Positions 8,815 to 16,119 of a stretch of DNA of 64,000 bases are shown in pieces. The notes beneath the pieces are model-generated. The model was given only the letters and a program-made list of their open reading frames with translations, did not search any database and was not told the DNA's origin. The stretch is from NCBI GenBank assembly GCA_031370625.1, contig JANMQR010000335.1, forward strand, positions 10,588-74,587, given 5' to 3'. The position numbers and the translations under genes were made by a program. The DNA is from UKL13-2 sp031370625. GTDB taxonomy: Bacteria; Pseudomonadota; Gammaproteobacteria; Burkholderiales; Usitatibacteraceae. Position 1 is the stretch's first letter. Every line of letters begins with the position of its first letter.

Positions 8815-9342
8815 ATGTTTCGTCACACCGCACTATCATTTTTGGCATGTGCTGCAATCGCGACGGGCGCGAATGCGGCTGATTTTACCCCGCCAAATCT
8901 GGTGGCCGTCACGCCGCGCATCGTCACGTCGGGCCAGCCGACGGTGAAAGCGCTGGAAGCGCTCAAGGAGAATGGTTTTGAGGCGGTCGTTTTTCTGGTG
9001 CCATCGGATATATCCGGGGTGATCGCAGACGAAGCGGATATCGTCAAAAGGAGCGGACTTGAATATGTTCACATTCCGATCAAATTCAGCAACCCGACCG
9101 CACAGCACTATGATGAATTTGCGAGCACCATGACGCGATTCGCCAATCGCAAGGTGTTGGTGCATTGCGAGATTAATTTGCGCGCATCTTCGATGGTGTT
9201 TTTGTATCGCGCGATTGCGCTAAAAGAAAATCCGCAAACAGCTTATGAATCGGTCGCGAAAGTATGGTCGCCGCGCGGCGCATGGAAACCATTTATTCAG
9301 GAAATGCTCCGCAAGAACAATATTGCGTTTGAGCCGTATTAG
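8815..9342 (+). CDS. Exported protein-tyrosine-phosphatase-like protein
   Basis: 175 residues from ATG 8815 with AAGGA upstream. A signal peptide ends near GANAAD (about 22). The body resembles the beta-lactamase-hydrolase/dual-specificity phosphatase fold: TSGQP (about 38-42), FEAVVFL, EYVHIPI, then VLVHCEINLRAS (about 114-125). The would-be P-loop is C-x4-R rather than the canonical C-x5-R, a variant I associate with an exported HCxxNxRxS subgroup. Conserved function is uncertain: phosphatase activity should not be assumed. It follows the broken VOC gene closely and may have been co-transcribed with it. Confidence 0.7.
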   Translation: MFRHTALSFLACAAIATGANAADFTPPNLVAVTPRIVTSGQPTVKALEALKENGFEAVVFLVPSDISGVIADEADIVKRSGLEYVHIPIKFSNPTAQHYDEFASTMTRFANRKVLVHCEINLRASSMVFLYRAIALKENPQTAYESVAKVWSPRGAWKPFIQEMLRKNNIAFEPY

Positions 9343-9367
9343 CGTACAGAAGAGGCTGCCTCAGACT

Positions 9368-9460
9368 CTACTGCGGCACCACCTCAAACACCAGAATCTG
9401 ATTCCGATCAGTCGCCGATTCTGCTGTCGGGAAATTGTCATCGACCCCGGCATTGTTGAT
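9368..9460 (-). pseudogene. 3' remnant of a second phytase-type esterase gene
   Basis: On the minus strand this stretch encodes DDNFPTAESATDRNQILVF then EVVPQ-stop, the same C-terminus as the intact esterase at 11221-12420. About 77 bp (9368-9444) align with 11221-11297 at roughly 90% identity, and the first 40 or so bases are identical. Upstream the coding sequence continues only briefly (INNAGVD) before similarity ends. This is the leftover tail of a paralog, or of an unequal duplication, around the serine hydrolase gene. Confidence 0.75.
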
Positions 9461-9709
9461 TGTTAGCTGCGTAAAAAAACCCATTGCTCAACGGGTTTCT
9501 TCGGGCATAGATGCTCGGAGATGCCCGAGGATACTGGGGGTTGTCGATTAACAATGACCAAAACATTCAGTATCTGGCACGATTGAGCGCTGAAGCAACG
9601 CCGCGCTCTGCAATCCGCACCACGATTTTCGGATTTCGTCGACATTTGATCGGTGTCGCGCATGCGGCGCTGCTAAAATTACCGCGTCATTCAACGGGGC
9701 GCTTGCGAC
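9461..9709. other. Intergenic region with two small hairpins
   Basis: Between the gene remnant and the serine hydrolase are AAACCC/GGGTTT (9477-9482 with 9493-9498) and TCGGGCAT/ATGCCCGA (9501-9508 with 9521-9528). The first could weakly terminate the phosphatase-like gene, though the T-run is poor. No coding sequence is supported here. Confidence 0.35.
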
Positions 9710-11179
9710 ATGATTTTGCGAAGAGAAATCGTTTATTGCAGCGCTGCTATTGTCGCGTTGACGCTGGCGTCAGCAGCACCCGTCGCTCATGCAGATGCAG
9801 CCGCAGCAGCAGGTAGCGACAAGTCCACTAGCAATATCGCTAATGAAATTGATCGTTTTCTGTCGCCGCTCTTTAAGCCCGATGAGCCTGGTGCCACTGT
9901 GATCGTCACGCGCGATGGCACGCCGATTTTTCGTAAAGCGTATGGCTTGGCGGATATGGAAACGAAAACTCCATTGGTGCCTACCGATGTGATGCGGATT
10001 GCGTCGATGACGAAGCAATTTACGGCCGCCGCGATCATGTTGCTGGCTGAGCAGGGAAAGTTGAAACTGGATGACGATTTCACGATGCATCTTCCTGATT
10101 ACCCGAAGCAAAAAAATAAAATCACCATCGATCAATTGCTCACGCACACATCTGGCATCCCAAGCTATACAGAGTTACCGAGCTTCGAGCGCAATCGCGA
10201 AAAAGAGTTTACGGTTCAGGGGATGATTGATACGTTTAAAAACGAACCGCTGCTGTTCACTCCAGGCACGAAAATGCGCTACAGCAATTCCGGATATTTT
10301 TTGCTCGGCACAATTATTGAACGCCACAGCAAAATGAGTTACGCAGATTACATGGCAAAACATATTTTTGAACCGCTCGGTATGAACGATACCGCGTATG
10401 AAGGCCACGAGCGCAGCGGTAGAAAGCGCGTGAACGGCTACAAAGGCGGCGACAAAATCGAGCTGGCAGCGGCATTGAGTAACACGCAGCCGTATGCGGC
10501 TGGCGCGCTGGTTTCAAGCGTTGATGATCTGGCGAAATGGGATGCTGCTATCGCTGACGGCAAACTGCTCAAAGCAGAGAGCTGGCGCAAACTATTTGAG
10601 CCAAGCAATGTGGCGACGGGCAACGCAAGCAAAGTTGCGCGCGGCTGGTTCGCGACGGACATTAGTGGCAGTGATGCGCGATCACACAGCGGCGGCATTC
10701 AAGGCTTCATGAGTGACGGCGTGCGCTTGCCGAAGGAAAAAATCTACGCGGCAATCCTCTTCAATACCGAGTCGCCGCGCGTGAATCCGTCCATTCTTAA
10801 TCAGCGCATTGCTGCCATCGCAATTGGCAAACCATACGGATTCACAGGTGTCGAAACAGCGTTTTACTTGCGCGGCACCATGAATAAATGGGCGTTGACG
10901 CAGCAAATGAAATCACGTGGTGCCAATGAATTCATCGCCGAGGCCGAGCTCACAAAGGGCGAACATGAATTCAAGTTTGGCTCGAAAGACTGGGCAAAAG
11001 TTGACTTCGGCGGCGGCTCGCCGGAATCTCGCGCGAGCGTTGGTCAAGCGATGCCGATGTCCCTGATGGGCACGAACGTGAAGCTTACGATTGGCGAAAA
11101 AGGGCGGTATCGTTTTGTGCTCAACACAGCGGATGCGCTGTGGCCGAAGCTGCGGATTGAGAAAGTGGGTAAAGTTTAG
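9710..11179 (+). CDS. Exported class C beta-lactamase-fold serine hydrolase with C-terminal sandwich domain
   Basis: 489 residues. A signal peptide ends near VAHADA (about 30). The serine hydrolase domain carries SMTK (99-102) as the Ser/Lys pair, YSN in MRYSNSGYF as the Tyr motif, and HSGG near 325, all in class C beta-lactamase/DD-peptidase/esterase order. The C-terminal region (from about 382) is an added beta domain starting FYLRGTMNKW and containing GEHEFKFGSKDW, resembling carbohydrate-binding modules of the AMPK/pullulanase type. Probably a periplasmic esterase or peptidase; the extra domain may bind glycans. Not a resistance enzyme on this evidence. Convergent with the phytase-type esterase, leaving a 41-bp gap. 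Confidence 0.85.
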   Translation: MILRREIVYCSAAIVALTLASAAPVAHADAAAAAGSDKSTSNIANEIDRFLSPLFKPDEPGATVIVTRDGTPIFRKAYGLADMETKTPLVPTDVMRIASMTKQFTAAAIMLLAEQGKLKLDDDFTMHLPDYPKQKNKITIDQLLTHTSGIPSYTELPSFERNREKEFTVQGMIDTFKNEPLLFTPGTKMRYSNSGYFLLGTIIERHSKMSYADYMAKHIFEPLGMNDTAYEGHERSGRKRVNGYKGGDKIELAAALSNTQPYAAGALVSSVDDLAKWDAAIADGKLLKAESWRKLFEPSNVATGNASKVARGWFATDISGSDARSHSGGIQGFMSDGVRLPKEKIYAAILFNTESPRVNPSILNQRIAAIAIGKPYGFTGVETAFYLRGTMNKWALTQQMKSRGANEFIAEAELTKGEHEFKFGSKDWAKVDFGGGSPESRASVGQAMPMSLMGTNVKLTIGEKGRYRFVLNTADALWPKLRIEKVGKV

Positions 11180-11220
11180 TGCGCGATGCGCGGAAGCGGC
11201 GTGACGCAAGCCCCCGTCCA

Positions 11221-12420
11221 CTACTGCGGCACCACCTCAAACACCAGAATCTGATTCCGATCCGTGGCCGATTCTGCGGTGGGAAAATTATCATCGGCCA
11301 CGACGACCAATGATTCACGTCCGTTCGCAAGTTTGGGCCCGAAGGTGATGCCTTCGAGATTCGCAATATTGCCGACCGTGCTTCTGATGGTGTCGAAATC
11401 GAGTACGAGACGTTTGGTGACAGGCGTGTAGGTGGCACCTGTGAGCGATGCGGTGGCTAGAATATTGGTGGCGCTGCCCACATTGATTTCATACAGGCGC
11501 ACTTGGTTGCCCACTACGCCGACAGAGAAGCTGCGTTCGAGCACGAGAAAGCGGGTGTTGCTGAGTGCCAAAATTTCAGTCGCACCGTTGACAGTGAAGC
11601 TGCCGGCGGGCGATGGTTCAGCTTGTACACGCTCAATCGGGTAGGCGTATTGCGCATTGGCGACGCCGCTGGCGCGGTCAAATACGGTGATGCGTGAGAC
11701 CGCACCTGCCGTGGTGGTGGGCGACGGCCCATCCTGAAACAATGAGCCTTCCGTAATCACTGCGACGCGTGATTTATCGGGCGTGAAGGTGACGCCTTCA
11801 AAGACTAAATTGCCACGCGGGCCGGTGTCGGTTGCGGACATATTGAACATGCCGGGCAAGGTGTATTCGCGAACGTGCGTACCATCCGGGCGAATCTCGC
11901 GGATGAAAGGATTGATCACGCGCGGCGGCGTGGCAGTGAGCGAGCGATCGCCTTCGCTTACCCACAAATAGTTTCGCGTGACAGGATCGATGCGCACTGA
12001 TTCAGGATCAGCAACATTGGCATCCGGCACTTTTGGATACACGCTGCCGTCAGGCTGCTTCATGCTGAATGTTGATGTGAATGCAATCGCGCTGAATGTA
12101 TTGGCATCGTAGGCGAGACGTGCAATGTACATGCGCGGTGCGTTGGCGGAATCGGTTATGGTGCGATCATCTGACACGAATAAAAATTGATTGTTTACCT
12201 CGTCGTAGTCCACACCGGAAAGTCCACCTACCACGGTGCCCGCGTAATCGCTGCGGCGTGGCAATACTTGCTGACCAATTAATCGCAATGACGCGACCGT
12301 TTTTTCATTTGTGTTTGCGTTGTTGTCATCATCGCTATTACAAGATGCGAGTAGACCCAGCGCGGCAATCCCAATTGAAATAACGCCGATTTGAATCAGT
12401 TTTAACGAAGCCGAATGCAT
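11221..12420 (-). CDS. Phytase-type esterase-like lipoprotein
   Basis: 399 residues from ATG 12420, with an AAGGGATC ribosome site. The N-terminus is a lipoprotein signal, LGLLASCNSDDD, with the lipid Cys near residue 28 and Asp at +4. The body is a beta-propeller-like esterase/phytase fold (PF13449 type): GGLSGVDYDEVNNQFLFVSDD, DPESVRIDP, NLEGITFGP and a closing LVVVADDNF...NQILVFEVV. Members are annotated 'esterase-like activity of phytase'; substrate is unknown. A 25-codon remnant of a second copy lies at 9368. Stands alone on the minus strand, convergent with the serine hydrolase. Confidence 0.85.
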   Translation of the reverse strand: MHSASLKLIQIGVISIGIAALGLLASCNSDDDNNANTNEKTVASLRLIGQQVLPRRSDYAGTVVGGLSGVDYDEVNNQFLFVSDDRTITDSANAPRMYIARLAYDANTFSAIAFTSTFSMKQPDGSVYPKVPDANVADPESVRIDPVTRNYLWVSEGDRSLTATPPRVINPFIREIRPDGTHVREYTLPGMFNMSATDTGPRGNLVFEGVTFTPDKSRVAVITEGSLFQDGPSPTTTAGAVSRITVFDRASGVANAQYAYPIERVQAEPSPAGSFTVNGATEILALSNTRFLVLERSFSVGVVGNQVRLYEINVGSATNILATASLTGATYTPVTKRLVLDFDTIRSTVGNIANLEGITFGPKLANGRESLVVVADDNFPTAESATDRNQILVFEVVPQ

Positions 12421-12523
12421 TGAATGATCCCTTTTTAAGATCGCTCAACATATCTGGTGCAGATGACAGTTATGTGAATTTGGTGGTGCAGCGAGTTGAT
12501 GCGCATTTCCAGAATTCAGCGTA

Positions 12524-12541
12524 TTATAACTATTGTTATAA
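12524..12541. promoter_or_regulatory. Likely autoregulatory operator of the AbrB-Doc module
   Basis: Perfect 7-bp inverted repeat TTATAAC-TATT-GTTATAA, 26 bases before the antitoxin start. The left arm overlaps a TATAAC -10-like element. AbrB-type antitoxins usually bind such palindromes to repress their own promoter. Confidence 0.6.
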
Positions 12542-12567
12542 CTTACAATTAGCCGCTGGAGACTCTC

Positions 12568-12792
12568 ATGCAAGCACTTAAACTTATTCAGATTGGTAAT
12601 TCAGTTGGCGTCATTTTCCCGAAAGAAATCATGTCGAAATTAAAGCTGGAAAAAAGTGATACGGTTTATGTTACCGAGACGCCCGATGGTATTGCGCTGA
12701 CGCCATATGATCCAGCGTTTCAAGACCAAATGACGATGGCACGTGAGTTGATGAAGGAATATCGTGACGTGTTACGCGAGTTAGCCAAATAA
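12568..12792 (+). CDS. AbrB/MazE-type antitoxin
   Basis: 74 residues from ATG 12568, preceded by GGAGA. The N-terminal swapped-hairpin sequence LKLIQIGNSVGVIFPKEIMS is the AbrB/SpoVT DNA-binding pattern (GNSxGVxxPKEI). The C-terminal tail (about 50-74, MTMARELMKEYRDVLRELAK) is the part expected to wrap the toxin. It precedes the Doc toxin by 13 bp, so the pair forms a type II module using an AbrB antitoxin rather than Phd. DNA binding to the palindrome at 12524 is inferred. Confidence 0.9.
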   Translation: MQALKLIQIGNSVGVIFPKEIMSKLKLEKSDTVYVTETPDGIALTPYDPAFQDQMTMARELMKEYRDVLRELAK

Positions 12793-12805
12793 CGATTGTT
12801 CATTA

Positions 12806-13204
12806 ATGTCGATTATCTGGATTCAACGGGCCGTTGTTCTTGCGGCGCATGACGAGCAGTTGGCCGAGCACGGGGGTCCGTCAGGAATACGCGATGAAAA
12901 CATGCTGGAATCCGCACTTGCACGCCCGCAAAATCTTATGGCGTACGGTGACCCCGACATCGCTGAACTTGCGGCGGCTTATGCTTTCGGCATCGCACGC
13001 AATCATCCTTTCGTAGACGGAAACAAGCGGACAGCGTTTGTAGCGATGATTTTGTTCCTTGCATTAAATAAAAAGTCACTAACTGCTCAACATGCCGATT
13101 GTGTGTTGATGATGTTAAAACTTGCGGCGGGTGAAATCACTGAGGCAAGTCTTGCCACATGGATTCGCAATCACCTCACCCCACGCAAGCCAAAAAAGAA
13201 ATGA
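12806..13204 (+). CDS. doc: Doc-family (Fic fold) toxin
   Basis: 132 residues. The Fic/Doc catalytic motif HPFVDGNKRTAF (about 72-83) is complete, including the His and the Lys typical of Doc. Doc of phage P1 phosphorylates EF-Tu and stops translation; the same reaction is presumed here. The N-terminal helix includes GGPSGIRDENMLESALARP, the usual Doc lead-in. No ribosome site is obvious, consistent with translational coupling to the antitoxin. Its stop overlaps the start of the CoA-transferase (ATGA, 13201-13204), so toxin and metabolic gene appear to share a transcript. Confidence 0.9.
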   Translation: MSIIWIQRAVVLAAHDEQLAEHGGPSGIRDENMLESALARPQNLMAYGDPDIAELAAAYAFGIARNHPFVDGNKRTAFVAMILFLALNKKSLTAQHADCVLMMLKLAAGEITEASLATWIRNHLTPRKPKKK

Positions 13205-14430
13205 CCGCACCCAAAAACACCGGCCCACTCGCTGGCCTAAAAGTGATCGAAATGGGTACGCTGATTGCGGGGCCATTTTGCGGCCGGCTGTTGGCGGAAT
13301 TTGGCGCGGAAGTGATCAAGATTGAAGCGCCAGCGGACGACAAAGGCGAGGGCGGAGACCCGCTGCGCAAATGGCGCAAATTGCATGATGATGGCGATGA
13401 GAAAACCTCACTCTGGTGGTATGCGCAGGCGCGCAATAAAAAATCGGTGACGATTAATTTGCGCGAGGCGGAAGGTCAGGAGATTGTGCGCAAACTTGCG
13501 GCAACGGCCGACATTCTGGTGGAGAATTTTCGGCCCGGTACGCTGGAAAAATGGGGCTTGGGCTACGAGGCATTATCGGCGTTGAATCCGAAACTCATCA
13601 TGGTGCGGCTGTCGGGCTTTGGTCAAACCGGGCCATACAAAGATCGCGTCGGCTTTGGTGCGATTGGTGAATCGATGGGCGGGATGCGCTATATCACTGG
13701 TTACGCGGATCGTGCGCCCGTGCGCGTCGGCATATCGATCGGCGATTCTCTCGCCGCGATGTATGGCGCGATGGGCGCGCTGATGGCGTTGCATCATCGC
13801 CACGCCACCGGGCGCGGGCAGATGGTGGATGTGGCGTTGTATGAGGCGGTTTTTTCGATGATGGAATCGATGCTGCCTGAATTTGGCATGACCGGTTTTG
13901 TGCGCGAGCGCACTGGTGCGTCGCTGCCGGGGATTGTGCCGTCGAACACCTATCTTTGTGGCGACGGGCAATACATCGTAATCGGTGCGAACGGTGATTC
14001 GATTTTCAAGCGCATGATGCATGCAATTGGCCGCGCGGATTTGGCGAATGATGCGACGCTCGCGGATAACGCGGGACGCACCGCGCGCACGCAGGAGCTT
14101 GATGAGGCGATTGGTGCATGGACGATTGCGAATACGCTTGGTGCCGCGCTTGTGGTGCTGGAGAAAGCGGACGTTCCAGCGGGTCGTATTTACTCCATCG
14201 CCGATATTGTGAAAGATATGCAGTTTCAGGCGCGCGAGATGATCGAGAAACATCAGCTTGGCGGTGATGCTGAGATATTGCTGCCGGGAATTGTGCCGAA
14301 ACTATCTGAAACGCCGGGGCAAACACGCTGGATCGGGCCGAAGCTGGGCGCGCATACGGCGGAGGTTTTAGCGGCACTTGGTTATGACGACGCGGCGCAG
14401 GCAGCGCTGAGGTTGCGCAAGGTCATTTGA
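13201..14430 (+). CDS. Class III (CaiB/BaiF) CoA-transferase
   Basis: 409 residues from the ATG at 13201 (ATGA overlap with doc); a start at 13159 inside doc is possible but less likely. Family III features are clear: GLKVIEMGTLIAGPFCGRLLAEFGAEVIKIEAP, VENFRPGTLEKWGLGY, LSGFGQTGPY, and SIGDSLAAMYG with the catalytic Asp near 182. These enzymes move CoA between carboxylic acids through an aspartyl anhydride. With the HMG-CoA-lyase-like gene and ABC importer downstream, it likely activates an imported hydroxy- or dicarboxylic acid before lyase cleavage (for example HMG, citramalate or a related acid). Substrate not determined. Cytoplasmic. Confidence 0.88.
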   Translation: MTAPKNTGPLAGLKVIEMGTLIAGPFCGRLLAEFGAEVIKIEAPADDKGEGGDPLRKWRKLHDDGDEKTSLWWYAQARNKKSVTINLREAEGQEIVRKLAATADILVENFRPGTLEKWGLGYEALSALNPKLIMVRLSGFGQTGPYKDRVGFGAIGESMGGMRYITGYADRAPVRVGISIGDSLAAMYGAMGALMALHHRHATGRGQMVDVALYEAVFSMMESMLPEFGMTGFVRERTGASLPGIVPSNTYLCGDGQYIVIGANGDSIFKRMMHAIGRADLANDATLADNAGRTARTQELDEAIGAWTIANTLGAALVVLEKADVPAGRIYSIADIVKDMQFQAREMIEKHQLGGDAEILLPGIVPKLSETPGQTRWIGPKLGAHTAEVLAALGYDDAAQAALRLRKVI

Positions 14431-14444
14431 CACGGTAGTTAATT

Positions 14445-14485
14445 TTCCTTACACTCATTCCTTACTAAATGTCAAGGTAAGGAAT
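14445..14485. promoter_or_regulatory. Operator-like half-sites before the AbrB-VapC pair
   Basis: Two direct TTCCTTAC half-sites (14445-14452, 14458-14465) are followed by an inverted GTAAGGAA (14477-14484). The outer pair ATTCCTTAC/GTAAGGAAT is a perfect 9-bp inverted repeat, and its right arm includes the AAGGA ribosome site of the antitoxin. This layout suits autorepression. Confidence 0.6.
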
Positions 14486-14489
14486 TAAT

Positions 14490-14765
14490 ATGGCTACCGC
14501 AACTCTGACCACCAAAGGCCAACTGACGTTGCCGAAAGAAATCCGCGACCAGTTCAACCTCAAAGCGGGAGATAAGGTTGATTTCATTGTAAAAAGCGAT
14601 AGCACAGTCGTAATGAAACCCATCAACACCGATGTACGCCAATTATTTGGCAGCCTTGCGCATCTGTACAAAGGCCCGCCAGTTTCCATCAAAGAAATGG
14701 ACGAAGGCATCGCGCGCCGCATGCGCGAAAAATTTCCGCCCCCGAAAAAAACGGGCCGTAAATGA
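14490..14765 (+). CDS. AbrB-type antitoxin (VapB-like)
   Basis: 91 residues from ATG 14490 with AAGGA upstream. The N-terminus TLTTKGQLTLPKEIRDQFNLKAGDKVDFIV is a textbook AbrB/SpoVT swapped hairpin. The basic C-terminal tail (about 70-91) likely contacts the VapC partner. Its stop overlaps the vapC start (ATGA at 14762-14765). This AbrB gene differs clearly from the one at 12568, so the two TA modules are not a recent duplication. Confidence 0.9.
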   Translation: MATATLTTKGQLTLPKEIRDQFNLKAGDKVDFIVKSDSTVVMKPINTDVRQLFGSLAHLYKGPPVSIKEMDEGIARRMREKFPPPKKTGRK

Positions 14766-15157
14766 TCGGGCTGGACACGAATACGATTCTGCGCTACTTG
14801 CTGCGCGATGATGACAAACAGGCGCAACGGTTGGCGCAGCGTGTGGATGATGTTGTTGATGCTGGGCACACACTATTTATCAACGATATTGTGCTGGCCG
14901 AATTGGTTTGGGTGCTACAAAGAAGCTACGATTTTACTAAAGCCGGTTTGATTCAAACGGTAGAACAGCTCCTCGATTCGCCACATTTTGAATTCGAAAA
15001 CCGTGGCGCGGTAACAGTAGCGCTGGCAATGTTTAGGTTGAACAAGGCCGGTTTCACCGATTGCATGATCGGCACCAAAAACAAACGCGTCGGTTGCGCT
15101 GTAACGCTTACCTTTGATCGCGCCGCCGCAAAATTGGAAAATTTTGAACATGTCTAA
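14762..15157 (+). CDS. vapC: PIN-domain VapC-like toxin
   Basis: 131 residues. PIN-domain acidic residues are in place: Asp in MIGLDTNTILRYLLRDD (about 5), Glu in VLAELVWVL (about 42), Asp in FTDCMIG (about 100) and Asp in LTFDRAA (about 119). VapC toxins are Mg-dependent ribonucleases, often cutting tRNA or rRNA. Overlaps the antitoxin by 4 bp and the next gene, an HMG-CoA-lyase-like enzyme, by 8 bp. The module is therefore embedded in a metabolic operon rather than standing alone. Confidence 0.9.
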   Translation: MIGLDTNTILRYLLRDDDKQAQRLAQRVDDVVDAGHTLFINDIVLAELVWVLQRSYDFTKAGLIQTVEQLLDSPHFEFENRGAVTVALAMFRLNKAGFTDCMIGTKNKRVGCAVTLTFDRAAAKLENFEHV

Positions 15158-16097
15158 GCAACGAATTTATATCAACGATGTCGGCGTACGCGACGGTTTT
15201 CAGATCGAGCAGATTTTCATTCCGACCGAAACCAAAATCGCGTTCATCGACCAGCTCTCCAAAACCGGTTTAGCCACGATTGAGGCGACATCATTCGTGC
15301 ATCCCAAATTTGTACCCAACATGGCGGATGCAGAGACGGTGTTGGCGAATATTGAACGCGTTAAAGGTGTCACTTATTCTGCGCTGACACCCAACATCAA
15401 AGGCATGGAGCGCGCCATTGCTTGCCATCAATCAGGTGCAAAAATTGATGAGATGAATTTGTTCATGTCGGCAACTGAGACGCACAATATGGCGAATGTG
15501 AAGCGCACCACCGCGCAATCGCTGGAAGATTTTGCGGTGATGGTGCCGATGGCCAAGAGCGTTGGTATTCGCACGAATGGCACGGTATCGACTTCGTTTG
15601 GTTGCCCGTTTGAAGGCGCGGTGGCTGAAGCGCGCGTAATGGACTTCGCCGAGAAATATTTGGCCATTGGTTTCGATGGTTTGACCTTTGCTGACACCAC
15701 CGGCATGGCGAATCCGCGGCAGGTGGAGCGCATGATGCGCGAGGCGGCAAAACGTTTTCCGGACGCAGAAATCACGCTGCATTTTCACAACACGCGCGGC
15801 ATGGGTTTGGCGAATGTGGTCGCAGGTATCACGGCGGGTGTGATGCACTATGATGCTTCGATTGCAGGGCTTGGCGGGTGTCCGTTCGCACCCGGTGCGA
15901 CAGGAAATATTTGCACGGAAGATTTAGTAAACATGCTGCAAGACATGGGAATGAACACCGGTATTGATCTTGATAAATTGCTCGCAGCGGCGGTAAAAAT
16001 TCCGGCAATTGTGGGGCACGATGTGCCGGGGCAAGTGATGAAGGCGGGTAAGACGATGCATTTGCATCCCGTGCCGGAAAAACTTTACACGGCATAA
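15150..16097 (+). CDS. Hydroxymethylglutaryl-CoA lyase-like enzyme
   Basis: 315 residues from ATG 15150. The HMGL-like TIM barrel is evident: VGVRDGFQIE (usual VGPRDGLQNE), IEATSFVHPKFVPNMADAE, LHFHNTRGMGLAN with two metal-binding His, and the lid motif GLGGCPFAPGATGNICTED with the catalytic Cys. The family cleaves HMG-CoA to acetyl-CoA and acetoacetate; homologues cleave citramalyl-CoA and related C-C bonds. The CoA-transferase upstream would supply the CoA ester and the ABC importer downstream the free acid. HMG versus a related substrate cannot be settled from sequence. Overlaps vapC by 8 bp; the SBP gene follows after 22 bp. Confidence 0.88.
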   Translation: MSKQRIYINDVGVRDGFQIEQIFIPTETKIAFIDQLSKTGLATIEATSFVHPKFVPNMADAETVLANIERVKGVTYSALTPNIKGMERAIACHQSGAKIDEMNLFMSATETHNMANVKRTTAQSLEDFAVMVPMAKSVGIRTNGTVSTSFGCPFEGAVAEARVMDFAEKYLAIGFDGLTFADTTGMANPRQVERMMREAAKRFPDAEITLHFHNTRGMGLANVVAGITAGVMHYDASIAGLGGCPFAPGATGNICTEDLVNMLQDMGMNTGIDLDKLLAAAVKIPAIVGHDVPGQVMKAGKTMHLHPVPEKLYTA

Positions 16098-16119
16098 GAA
16101 TTTTTCAACCGGAGGAATC

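Noticed and set aside
9710..11179. Antibiotic-resistance beta-lactamase
   Set aside because: SxxK and YxN are shared by many esterases and DD-peptidases; the added C-terminal domain and context do not point to resistance.
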